A stretch of DNA of 10,600 nt, from the NCBI GenBank assembly GCA_002418985.1, contig DIFE01000156.1:1-10600 (forward strand), read 5' to 3'. The notes beneath the pieces were generated by a model that saw nothing but the letters and a program-made list of their open reading frames with translations, had not been told where the DNA came from and did not search any database. The position numbers and the translations under genes were made by a program. Positions 1 to 5,992 of the stretch are shown one piece after another. This DNA is from Deltaproteobacteria bacterium UBA5756. GTDB taxonomy: Bacteria > Desulfobacterota > Syntrophorhabdia > Syntrophorhabdales > Syntrophorhabdaceae. Each line of letters starts with the position of its first letter. Within the stretch, counting starts at the first letter, position 1.

Positions 1-23
1 AATGGATTATTTTGGACAGCAGT

Positions 24-113
24 GGTAATAGGTAATAGGTAATAGGTAATAGGCCATGGGTAATAGGGAAGAAAAATTAGTTTTTCCTATAACCCATGGC
101 CTATTACCTAGTA
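24..113. repeat. Inverted arrays of 7-bp repeats (TAATAGG units) downstream of glnK
   Basis: The left arm is a tandem array of the 7-mer GGTAATA: four perfect units (24-51), one variant unit GGCCATG (52-58) and another perfect unit (59-65). The right arm (about 86-113) holds the reverse complement in the same order: TACTAGG, TAATAGG, CCATGGG, TTATAGG when read on the minus strand. Positions 43-67 pair with 86-110 with one mismatch, around an AT-rich centre (68-85) whose A and T runs can extend the stem. The element starts about ten bases after the glnK stop codon, so it could form a very long hairpin at the 3' end of the amtB-glnK transcript. No U-tract follows, so it is not a standard rho-independent terminator. 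Its role is unknown: terminator, mRNA 3'-end stabiliser or a dispersed intergenic repeat are all possible. Confidence 0.8.
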
Positions 114-123
114 CCCTGCCTCT

Positions 124-465
124 CTATCCTATCGCTACTCCTCCTCTCTCTTCCGTCCTTATGCGGACGCATTCCACAAGGTCGAGGACAAAGATCTTAC
201 CGTCGCCTGTCTCACCCGTCTGGGCACCTTTGATGATCGCCCGGATCGTCTTTTCCACGTAGTCTTCGTTGACGGCTATCTCGAGACGTATCTTCCTCAG
301 GAGGTTGCCCATCTCCTTGATGCCGCGGTAGACCTCGGCGACACCCATCTGTCGTCCGTGACCAAGGACTTCATTGACGGTGATAAGGTTCACATCCTCT
401 TTGTAAAGCTCCTGTTTTACGGACTCCAGCCTGTCCGGTTGTATGATGGCTATGACGAGTTTCAT
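124..465 (-). CDS. glnK: P-II family nitrogen regulatory protein, GlnK-like, lacking the T-loop Tyr51
   Basis: This is a PII signal protein (113 residues, the usual family length) that senses ATP/ADP and 2-oxoglutarate and typically binds and blocks the neighbouring ammonium channel. Visible family features are the beta1 strand (residues 1-8), the start of the T-loop at 37-47 (GRQ followed by EVYRG), the B-loop TGxxGDGK at 83-90 and the C-terminal RIRT at 101-104. Y46 is present, but position 51, the Tyr uridylylated in enteric GlnB/GlnK, is Glu (RGIKE instead of RGAEY), while T-loop length is unchanged. Uridylylation at that site is therefore not possible. The start is supported by a strong TAAGGAGG site that overlaps the amtB stop codon, with 12 bp between the genes, suggesting translational coupling. 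The assignment to GlnK rather than GlnB rests on linkage to amtB. Confidence 0.93.
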   Translation of the reverse strand: MKLVIAIIQPDRLESVKQELYKEDVNLITVNEVLGHGRQMGVAEVYRGIKEMGNLLRKIRLEIAVNEDYVEKTIRAIIKGAQTGETGDGKIFVLDLVECVRIRTEERGGVAIG

Positions 466-477
466 AATTATCCCTCC

Positions 478-1830
478 TTACTCAAGGATCGTGTATGCTT
501 TTTCGTGGTGTTGGGTCAGGTCGAGACCCACGATCTCGTCCTTTTCCTTTACGCGCACCTTTATTACAAGGTCGATGACTTTGTAGATGATGAAACTGGC
601 CGCAAAACTATAGGCAACGGTCACCGCGGTCGCAATCACCTGGATGAGAAACTGTTTCGGGTTTCCGAAGAAGAGTCCGTCGGCGCCTGCGGGGTTCACC
701 GCTTTCGAGGCAAAAAGTCCTGTTGCGAGTGCCCCCCAGATACCTCCCACGCAGTGGACCCCGAAGACGTCCAGGGCATCGTCATAACCGAATTTCGGCT
801 TGATATAGGCGACGGCGAAATAACAGAAGATGCTGACGAATATGCCGATCAGAATCGAAGATACGGCACTGACGAATCCCGCAGCCGGGGTTATGGCCAC
901 AAGGCCGGCAACGGCCCCGGTAGCCATGCCGAGCATGGTCGGCTTCCTGTTGAATATCCAGTCGAGAAGCGCCCAGGTCATACCTGCCGTGGCGGCGGCG
1001 GTATTGGTCACGACAAATGCATTGACTGCGATACCGTTCGCACCCAGGGAACTGCCCGCGTTGAACCCGAACCATCCGAACCACAGAAGCGCCGTACCGA
1101 GGATCGTGAAGGGCAGGTTGTGAGGAAGGATAGAGTGGCTGTTGGTGCCTTTGCGCTTTCCGATAAAGATGGCAGTCATGAACGCGGCTATCCCGGCATT
1201 GATATGCACGACCGTTCCCCCGGCAAAATCAAGGGCGCCGAGTTCCCTGAGCCATCCCCCTATTCCCCAGACCCAGTGACACACAGGGTCGTACACGAAG
1301 GTCGCCCACAGGATCGTAAAAAGGACGAACGCGGAGAACTTCATCCTCTCGGCGAATGCACCGATTATGAGCGCGGGCGTAATAATCGCGAACATCATCT
1401 GGAACGCCATGAAAAGCTGGTGAGGGATCGTGGCCGCATAATCGACGTAAGGGACAAGCCCTACCCCTTTAAGACCCAGCCACTCGAATCCTCCCCAGAA
1501 ACCCTTGCCCGGCCCGAAGGACAGGCTGTAGCCGAACAGAACCCATTGAACACTGACAAGGCAGAGGATCGTAAAACACTGCATAAGGATACCCAGGACG
1601 TTCTTCTTTCCCACCATCCCGCCGTAAAAGAACGCGAGGCCGGGCGTCATGAGCATGACAAGAGCTGTCGCAACGATAAGCCATGCCGTATCACCCGTGT
1701 CGACACCGGGAACCGCCTGTGCCGCGGCCGCCTGCTGTGTCCCCTGCCCGCTTTCAACCTGGGCGTAGACGACTCCCGCCGGCATCGCGAACAGAAAGAA
1801 CAGTACAAGTACGACAAGAAATCTTTTCAC
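478..1830 (-). CDS. amtB: Ammonium transporter, Amt family
   Basis: This inner-membrane ammonium channel has 450 residues. An N-terminal signal peptide is visible (hydrophobic 4-18, likely cleavage after Ala23), as in E. coli AmtB, followed by about eleven hydrophobic segments. The twin histidines that line the pore are H209 (VVHINAG) and H359 (GVHCVGG). D181 (YDPVCHW) matches the structural Asp of the family, and the phenylalanine-rich WFGWFGFNAG segment lies at 250-259. The cytoplasmic tail ends EIVGLDLTQHHEKAY, the conserved region that contacts PII proteins. The start codon is GTG, preceded by AGGAGGT at 1836-1842. It is followed after 12 bp by the PII gene, the usual amtB-glnK pairing though in the order amtB first. 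The 206-bp upstream region contains several stem-loops, so expression may be controlled in the leader. No sigma-54 promoter was recognised. Confidence 0.96.
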   Translation of the reverse strand: MKRFLVVLVLFFLFAMPAGVVYAQVESGQGTQQAAAAQAVPGVDTGDTAWLIVATALVMLMTPGLAFFYGGMVGKKNVLGILMQCFTILCLVSVQWVLFGYSLSFGPGKGFWGGFEWLGLKGVGLVPYVDYAATIPHQLFMAFQMMFAIITPALIIGAFAERMKFSAFVLFTILWATFVYDPVCHWVWGIGGWLRELGALDFAGGTVVHINAGIAAFMTAIFIGKRKGTNSHSILPHNLPFTILGTALLWFGWFGFNAGSSLGANGIAVNAFVVTNTAAATAGMTWALLDWIFNRKPTMLGMATGAVAGLVAITPAAGFVSAVSSILIGIFVSIFCYFAVAYIKPKFGYDDALDVFGVHCVGGIWGALATGLFASKAVNPAGADGLFFGNPKQFLIQVIATAVTVAYSFAASFIIYKVIDLVIKVRVKEKDEIVGLDLTQHHEKAYTILE

Positions 1831-1844
1831 CTTACACCTCCTGG

Positions 1845-1892
1845 ATTAAATACAAAAGGCGTCCTGAACCCGCTTTGGGTCCACGACGCCTT
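1845..1892 (-). promoter_or_regulatory. Attenuator-like stem-loop in the amtB leader
   Basis: On the minus strand AAGGCGTC (1892-1885) pairs perfectly with GACGCCTT (1863-1856). Inside it GGACCC (1882-1877) pairs with GGGTTC (1871-1866) with one G-U pair, leaving the loop AAAGC (1876-1872). The hairpin is followed by the U-rich stretch TTTTGTATTT, whose first two T belong to the stem, and lies only 13 bases upstream of the amtB ribosome binding site. The layout fits a leaky or regulated transcription terminator. The U-tract is interrupted by G and A, so its strength is uncertain. Regulation by an ANTAR-type antiterminator, known for nitrogen genes in Geobacter, is a possibility, not something the sequence proves. 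Confidence 0.55.
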
Positions 1893-1915
1893 CGTCTGGT
1901 AACCATAAGAATGGA

Positions 1916-1946
1916 AATGGCGCTCCGGTTATTTCAGAACGCCATT
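1916..1946 (-). promoter_or_regulatory. Second stem-loop in the amtB leader
   Basis: On the minus strand AATGGCGTTC (1946-1937) pairs with GAGCGCCATT (1925-1916) over ten base pairs including one G-U, with an 11-base loop. It lies 23 bases upstream of the attenuator-like hairpin. Both hairpins have a GGCG left arm and a CGCC right arm, so the right arm of this one could also pair partly with the left arm of the next, offering two mutually exclusive folds. Tandem hairpins of this sort are typical of antitermination leaders. It could also simply be a DNA binding-site palindrome. Confidence 0.5.
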
Positions 1947-1957
1947 GTTATTTTCAC

Positions 1958-1991
1958 ATCACTGTGACTGCTCAAGTCGATGAGCAGTGAT
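1958..1991. promoter_or_regulatory. Overlapping palindromes upstream of amtB
   Basis: ACTGCTCA (1967-1974) and TGAGCAGT (1981-1988) form a perfect 8-bp inverted repeat around the six bases AGTCGA. An overlapping outer pair, ATCACTG (1958-1964) and CAGTGAT (1985-1991), is also perfectly complementary. The two pairings compete for the same right-hand bases. The element sits between the Yip1-gene terminator and the amtB leader hairpins, where the amtB promoter should be, so it may be an operator or the first stem of the leader RNA. I could not fix a promoter: a TATACT at 2001-2006 (minus strand) resembles a -10 box but has no matching -35. Confidence 0.4.
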
Positions 1992-2005
1992 ACTCTATCA
2001 AGTAT

Positions 2006-2030
2006 AAAAACCCGGCATATGGTAACCGGG
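2006..2030 (-). terminator. Rho-independent terminator of the Yip1-family gene
   Basis: On the minus strand CCCGG (2030-2026) pairs with CCGGG (2015-2011), with a possible additional U-G pair and a loop of about eight bases. Five T (2010-2006) follow immediately. It begins six bases after the stop codon of the Yip1-family gene, so it likely separates that gene from amtB. Confidence 0.7.
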
Positions 2031-2036
2031 AGCTGT

Positions 2037-2624
2037 CTACGGCATCATCATCGGTCCCGAAGGAAGGACAAGGCGGGCAAGGACGTTGATGATCAGGGAA
2101 ACGACAATACTGACGATTATAACGACAACAAAGTATCCCAGGGTTTTCTCCCTGGGCGTCTCCATAAGGATGGGCAGGCCCGTATACAGGAGGTACAATC
2201 CGTAAAGCGAGGCCAGAAATGTAAGAATGGACAGCATGGGCACAATCATGAAGACTCCGCCGATCCAGGCCGGCGTAAAGGAAAAGACGGCGACCTTCAC
2301 AGCCGAAAGGATGTCCTTTCGGGAACTAAAGGAAGGCGCCAGGGCATCGATGACGAATGCGACGACGTACACCCCGACAAGCGTCAGGACATAGGAGATA
2401 ATGGCATGAGTGATGCCGTACAGAAAAGGGATACGGAAGTGAATTCCGAGCATGGAAGTACCCATGAGAGACATCCCTATGAAGCCGGCAGCGGTGGGAA
2501 TAATGGCAAGAATGGCGGCATAGGAAGTGAAGAGATCTTTGATCGTTGTCTGCTCCGCCTTGATTATCTCCCACGTTTGCGTGGGTTTTAATATGATGCC
2601 TTTTGCCCGTTCAACCAGGCTCAT
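2037..2624 (-). CDS. Yip1-domain integral membrane protein
   Basis: This 195-residue protein has the pattern of the bacterial Yip1 family (PF04893): a short amphipathic N-terminus with the typical phrase RAKGIILKPTQTWEIIKAEQ (6-25), then about five hydrophobic segments at roughly 31-54, 66-95, 109-128, 129-152 and 161-184. It has no signal peptide and ends in a short tail rich in Pro and Met. The molecular function of bacterial members is not known, so none is assigned. The ATG start is preceded by GAGGAGG. A terminator follows its stop codon, and 93 bp separate it from the upstream symporter gene, with an 18-bp palindrome in between, so it may be its own transcription unit or the last gene of the symporter operon. 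Confidence 0.8.
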   Translation of the reverse strand: MSLVERAKGIILKPTQTWEIIKAEQTTIKDLFTSYAAILAIIPTAAGFIGMSLMGTSMLGIHFRIPFLYGITHAIISYVLTLVGVYVVAFVIDALAPSFSSRKDILSAVKVAVFSFTPAWIGGVFMIVPMLSILTFLASLYGLYLLYTGLPILMETPREKTLGYFVVVIIVSIVVSLIINVLARLVLPSGPMMMP

Positions 2625-2666
2625 ACATCCTCCTCATCGTGTAGGTTTTTGCTTCCCTTTTGTTTT

Positions 2667-2684
2667 CTGACGGTATACCGTCAG
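2667..2684. promoter_or_regulatory. Perfect 18-bp palindrome, candidate operator
   Basis: CTGACGGTATACCGTCAG reads identically on both strands. It lies 43 bp upstream of the Yip1-family start codon and 33 bp downstream of the symporter stop. On the minus strand it is followed by A-rich rather than T-rich sequence, so it does not look like a terminator for the symporter gene. The central GTATAC is shared with operators of FadR-subfamily GntR regulators (core TNGTNNNACNA). Assignment to that family is only a suggestion. Confidence 0.5.
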
Positions 2685-2717
2685 TCTTACCATATTCTGG
2701 AAGTGTTCTACAAGTCT

Positions 2718-4088
2718 TTACGCACGGGTATTGCTTCGCCTGGCTGCGACGAAACCGGCCCCCATCACGAGGGCAACATAGACCGTAACGGGCCACAGCG
2801 GGTGGATTATCCTGTGCATTCCCAGGAGAAACGAAAGACCCATGATGATAATGGTACCAAGGAGGGAGGCAAAGGCATAGGAGCTTTTCATGCCCCGCGC
2901 AAACCACCCGGCAAAGACGATATAGACGATGGCACTCAGGAAGACGGCAAGCCAGGTGACCTCCCGCAAGATCTCCCTGACAAAGAACCCGAGAACGAGG
3001 GACAACCCCCCGATGGCCAGGGTCGTGAAGCGTGACACAAGAAGTATCTTCCGGTCATTCTCCATCCTGAAAAACGGGGCTATATACCCTTTTACCGCAA
3101 GCGTCGTGGCTCCCATCAGAAAGGGTGAACCCGAACTCATAAGCGGAGCCCACATGCTGATCAGAAAGAAGACCGCGACAAACGGGGGCACGATGGAGAT
3201 GAGCGACGGAAGGGCGGCCAGGGAACCGATCCCGGGGAAACGGTATTTCGCGATTATCCCGCAGAGCGCCGCCATAATGACGACGGGAATGGCTATGATG
3301 TTTCCTATGACGATCCCCTTTTTACCCTCCTGAAGAGTCCTGGCGGAGGACGCCGTATTGATCACGGGCTGGGCAAGGACCCCCAGTGTAAAATTGATGA
3401 AGGCCCAGCTTAACGCCTGGGAAACTCCCAGGTCCCCGAAGGCGGTGTAATAATGCCCTCCCCCTGCCATCGCCTGCAAACCACCCGTCGAAAAGATGAG
3501 GTAGAAACCACCGAGAAAGATGCCGAATACGATGGCGCAGATATGGATAAGGTTTGTATATGCCGTCGCGACAAAACCTCCCATGACGTTGTATAGGGTA
3601 AAGACGACCGTTGTCAGCACCATGCCGCCGTTGTAGGAAATGGCCCCCTTCGTGAGGACTGACAGGATGGCGCCTCCGCCCACGATCTGCATGGTCACTA
3701 TCCAGATGGAGAAAGCAAGCTGGAGGATGCCTGCCAGCCGCGTTGTCTTCGTGTCATATAGGCCGCCGACGACGTCGAGGATGGAGTAGGTCTTTTTACC
3801 GCCAAGGACCCTGGGGAGGAGAAACGCCGTCACGAACATGGCAATCCAGATGCCGGCCTGGAACCACAGGGCGGACAGGCCATGGATAAAAGAACCCTGG
3901 GCCATGCCGACGATGGAGACGCCCCCGATCCAGGTGCCGGCTATGAGGACCGCAATGAAGGGCACGGACAGTCCCCGCGACGCGATGAGGTACGCATCGG
4001 CCGACCGGGATTTCCTCGTCACGTACATACCGGTGAGCCACAGGATACAGATGTAACCCGCTATCGCAAAGAGGTACAGCCCCTTCAC
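2718..4088 (-). CDS. Sodium:solute symporter (SSF) family transporter
   Basis: This 456-residue inner-membrane protein has about twelve to thirteen hydrophobic segments and belongs to the SSF family (PutP, vSGLT, ActP). The GTWIGGVSIVGMAQG segment (51-65) fits TM2 of the family. Residues 317-319 (MSS) align with the MST of PutP that supplies the Na2-site Ser/Thr, so sodium coupling is plausible. A conserved loop with Q240-P241 followed by SSARTLQEGKKG (247-258) is also typical. The substrate cannot be read from sequence; organic acids are common for the family. The start is GTG, only three bases after the crotonase stop codon, and its ribosome binding site GGAGG lies inside the crotonase 3' end, indicating translational coupling. 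It may import a carboxylate that the neighbouring CoA-linked enzymes act on, which is inferred from context only. Confidence 0.88.
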   Translation of the reverse strand: MKGLYLFAIAGYICILWLTGMYVTRKSRSADAYLIASRGLSVPFIAVLIAGTWIGGVSIVGMAQGSFIHGLSALWFQAGIWIAMFVTAFLLPRVLGGKKTYSILDVVGGLYDTKTTRLAGILQLAFSIWIVTMQIVGGGAILSVLTKGAISYNGGMVLTTVVFTLYNVMGGFVATAYTNLIHICAIVFGIFLGGFYLIFSTGGLQAMAGGGHYYTAFGDLGVSQALSWAFINFTLGVLAQPVINTASSARTLQEGKKGIVIGNIIAIPVVIMAALCGIIAKYRFPGIGSLAALPSLISIVPPFVAVFFLISMWAPLMSSGSPFLMGATTLAVKGYIAPFFRMENDRKILLVSRFTTLAIGGLSLVLGFFVREILREVTWLAVFLSAIVYIVFAGWFARGMKSSYAFASLLGTIIIMGLSFLLGMHRIIHPLWPVTVYVALVMGAGFVAARRSNTRA

Positions 4089-4091
4089 GCC

Positions 4092-4847
4092 CTATTTCCT
4101 CCGAAAGAACTCATCCAGCCTTTGTTTGAAAAGCGGTTTCGAGGCAAATTCCGCCACGTACCGGCGCTCGCGGTCGAGATGCGTCTCAAGGCCGGCAAAG
4201 AGGCAGCGGTTCACGAGGTCCTTGTGATTGGCGATCGTTTCCATCGGGAGAGCCTTCAATGCCCCGATAAGCTCGCCGAGCTTTGCATCCACTTCACCGT
4301 CGTCGCATACGATATTGACGAGCCCCAGACCCTTCGCCTCATCCATAGTGATGTTCCGCGACAGGAGGTACATCTCGTTGAAAAGCTTTGCGCCCACGAT
4401 GCGTGGCAGGAGAATGCTTCCACCCCCGTCCGGCGTCAGGCCGATGCGGCGATACCCCATGTTCATGATCGTCTTTTTCGTGGCGATGGAAAGGTCGCAG
4501 GCCAGGGCAAGACCCACCCCGGCACCGACAGCCACCCCTTCCATGACGGCTATGACGATCGCGGGGATGTTACGGATCGCCTTTATACTTTCATTAAGGA
4601 CACCGGCCTCGGCGTCGATGAGTGCCTCGGCGTCCTTAGCCTCCTTGAAAGCGATTATGTCGCCACCCGAGCAAAAAGCCCCGCCCGAACCCCGTATGAC
4701 AACGAAAGGTGCTTTTTCGCGGGCGGCGTTCTTCATCGCCTCGTACAGTCCTTTAAGGAGATCATAATCCATGGCGTTTTTCTTATCGGGCCTATTTAAC
4801 GTGATTGTAAAAACATCGTCTTTCAGAGATTCCAGCACAACAGACAT
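4092..4847 (-). CDS. Enoyl-CoA hydratase/isomerase (crotonase) family protein, PaaG-like
   Basis: This 251-residue crotonase-fold protein has the oxyanion-hole segments CSGGD (59-63) and VAVGAGVGLALACD (105-118). The two catalytic Glu of classical enoyl-CoA hydratase (rat E144 and E164) are both absent: the first site is Gly in GAGVG (residue 112) and the second falls in MGYRRIG, where an Arg stands. It has instead TPDGGGSILLPRIVG (138-152), with D140 at the position of the catalytic Asp in PaaG and related enoyl-CoA isomerases. A double-bond isomerase is therefore likelier than a hydratase. The ATG is preceded by GAGGAGG. It lies 54 bp downstream of the metallo-hydrolase gene, across a weak AT-rich hairpin (4873-4889), and is coupled to the symporter gene. 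The true substrate is unknown. Confidence 0.87.
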   Translation of the reverse strand: MSVVLESLKDDVFTITLNRPDKKNAMDYDLLKGLYEAMKNAAREKAPFVVIRGSGGAFCSGGDIIAFKEAKDAEALIDAEAGVLNESIKAIRNIPAIVIAVMEGVAVGAGVGLALACDLSIATKKTIMNMGYRRIGLTPDGGGSILLPRIVGAKLFNEMYLLSRNITMDEAKGLGLVNIVCDDGEVDAKLGELIGALKALPMETIANHKDLVNRCLFAGLETHLDRERRYVAEFASKPLFKQRLDEFFRRK

Positions 4848-4901
4848 AATGTTTCCTCCTCTTATAATAAGAAACCATCAAAAATGGTTATTTTTAGCCC
4901 C

Positions 4902-5753
4902 TCATACCTCAAATACCGTTCCAACGGAGGCATAGAAACACCGGCTGCCGAGTTCCCGTATGAGCCTTGACGCAATCGCTATACCCGTACAATGGCAAAC
5001 GCCGATCGAGCCGATTTCCATTTCCAGGATGGCCCTGATCGAAGCATCCGTGGCCGCTTCAGGGAGGAGACCCAGGTGTGTCCCGCCGATAACGGCCTGG
5101 ATAGGCAATGCGGGAAGATTCCTGCGAACATGTTCAAGGGTGTTGACCATGCCCGCATGGGCACATCCAAGAAGAACGATCAGCCCCTTTTCCATCGATA
5201 TAACAAGGGCACCGTCGTCAGGAACGGTGTCGATTTCGAACCTATCGTTTCTTCTGACGTTCAAACGCGTATCACCGGCTTCGAAGGATGAGTGCCTCGG
5301 TATCTCACCGGTGAGATATATCCCCTCCTCGATCTCGCGGAAACCGGAGTTCAGACAAAAAATCCCGCCTCTACTTTCGAGGGACTCCCTCCTTTCGGGC
5401 ATCCCGATAAAACGCTTCTCAATTTTACCGTCCTGTTGCGATACAGCATATTTTTCTTCGAAGATGGCGGGGTGCCCATGAATCTCGACAGGCCCCGTCA
5501 CACCGAGAACGTCCCTGAGCCCGCCCGTATGATCATAATGGCCGTGACTCAAAAAGACCTTTCGTATCGAGCGCAGCTCTTTGCCGAAGGTAAGGGAGTT
5601 CTTGAGGATACCTTCGCCGGAACCGGTATCAAAAAGATAATTCCCCATCCCGGTTTCAATGAACAGGGAAAACCCGTGTTCACCGATGCCTCGGAGATTT
5701 GCCACGACATTTTCGCACAGTACGGTAAGGCGAAGACGTTTTTGTTTTTCCAT
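4902..5753 (-). CDS. Metallo-beta-lactamase-fold hydrolase, DHPS-like (MJ0301-type) subfamily
   Basis: This 283-residue protein has the metal-binding motif HGHYDH at 70-75 (H70, H72, D74, H75), then GCAHAG (H199), GGTHLG (H226) and GVCHCTG (H254). These match the MBL subfamily that contains the archaeal dihydropteroate synthase-like enzyme of methanopterin synthesis. Bacterial members mostly have unknown substrates, so no reaction is assigned. I chose the ATG at 5753 over the longer in-frame TTG at 5822. GAGGTG lies seven bases upstream of the ATG, the TTG has no ribosome binding site, and the homologous core starts just after the ATG (RLTVLCEN). No signal peptide is seen, so it is probably cytoplasmic. 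It is the first gene of the apparent MBL-crotonase-symporter operon, which diverges from the ring-cleavage operon. Confidence 0.85.
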   Translation of the reverse strand: MEKQKRLRLTVLCENVVANLRGIGEHGFSLFIETGMGNYLFDTGSGEGILKNSLTFGKELRSIRKVFLSHGHYDHTGGLRDVLGVTGPVEIHGHPAIFEEKYAVSQQDGKIEKRFIGMPERRESLESRGGIFCLNSGFREIEEGIYLTGEIPRHSSFEAGDTRLNVRRNDRFEIDTVPDDGALVISMEKGLIVLLGCAHAGMVNTLEHVRRNLPALPIQAVIGGTHLGLLPEAATDASIRAILEMEIGSIGVCHCTGIAIASRLIRELGSRCFYASVGTVFEV

Positions 5754-5938
5754 AACCGAACACCTCGGAGCCAACTTTTTCAGCCGTTTTTCAATGATTA
5801 AACATATCCTCTCTTTTTTCAAGCTAAAAGCGCCGTAATCCTGATGTCCTCAGGAAACAGGAAACCACTCAAATTACACGGTTGACAGCGTGGCGCCCGA
5901 AAGGGCTGGAAACGCCCGTGCATGCGACAGAACACCCT

Positions 5939-5992
5939 TAATATTAAGACTTTTTATCTTGACACAGGCCCGTCCTGAAAGATAATATTAAG
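5939..5992. promoter_or_regulatory. Paired TAATATTAAG boxes flanking the promoter
   Basis: The 10-mer TAATATTAAG occurs at 5939-5948 and again at 5983-5992, a 44-bp offset of about four helical turns, so both copies face the same side of DNA. The upstream copy is part of the perfect 12-bp palindrome CTTAATATTAAG (5937-5948). The downstream copy keeps the palindromic core TAATATTA and overlaps the -10 hexamer. The arrangement suits a repressor that bridges or blocks the promoter. AT-richness makes chance recurrence more likely than for a mixed sequence, so this is a candidate only. Confidence 0.45.
5959..5986 (+). promoter_or_regulatory. Sigma-70-type promoter of the SDR-had-oah-dch operon
   Basis: A perfect -35 hexamer TTGACA (5959-5964) is followed after 16 bases by GATAAT (5981-5986), five of six matches to TATAAT. 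Transcription should start near 5993, giving a leader of about 68 bases before the SDR start codon. The spacer is one base short of the optimum. It points into the only plus-strand operon and no other promoter of comparable quality was seen between its genes. Confidence 0.75.

Noticed and set aside
1..120. CRISPR-like repeats at the left edge
   Set aside because: The repeats are directly adjacent 7-mers without spacers and form an inverted pair, unlike a CRISPR array.
358..1902. A 514-codon open frame on the plus strand opposite amtB
   Set aside because: Its translation is very rich in charged residues and His with no recognisable domain, and it lies antisense to a clear amtB and PII start. 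It is a product of codon bias in the real genes.
1831..2036. A sigma-54 promoter upstream of amtB, as found for glnK-amtB in enteric bacteria
   Set aside because: No TGGCAC-N5-TTGC-like pair with the invariant GG and GC at correct spacing was found on the minus strand.
3882..4799. A 305-codon plus-strand open frame opposite the symporter and crotonase genes
   Set aside because: It spans the junction of two real minus-strand genes and its translation looks like the reverse image of their codons.
4873..4889. A small hairpin AACCAT/ATGGTT between the MBL-fold and crotonase genes
   Set aside because: The stem is only six mostly A-T pairs and the T-tract after it is broken, so it is a poor terminator and does not argue against an operon.
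5754..5822. A longer N-terminus for the MBL-fold protein using a TTG at 5822
   Set aside because: There is no ribosome binding site before the TTG, and the extra residues are basic and not part of the family. The ATG at 5753 has GAGGTG at correct spacing.
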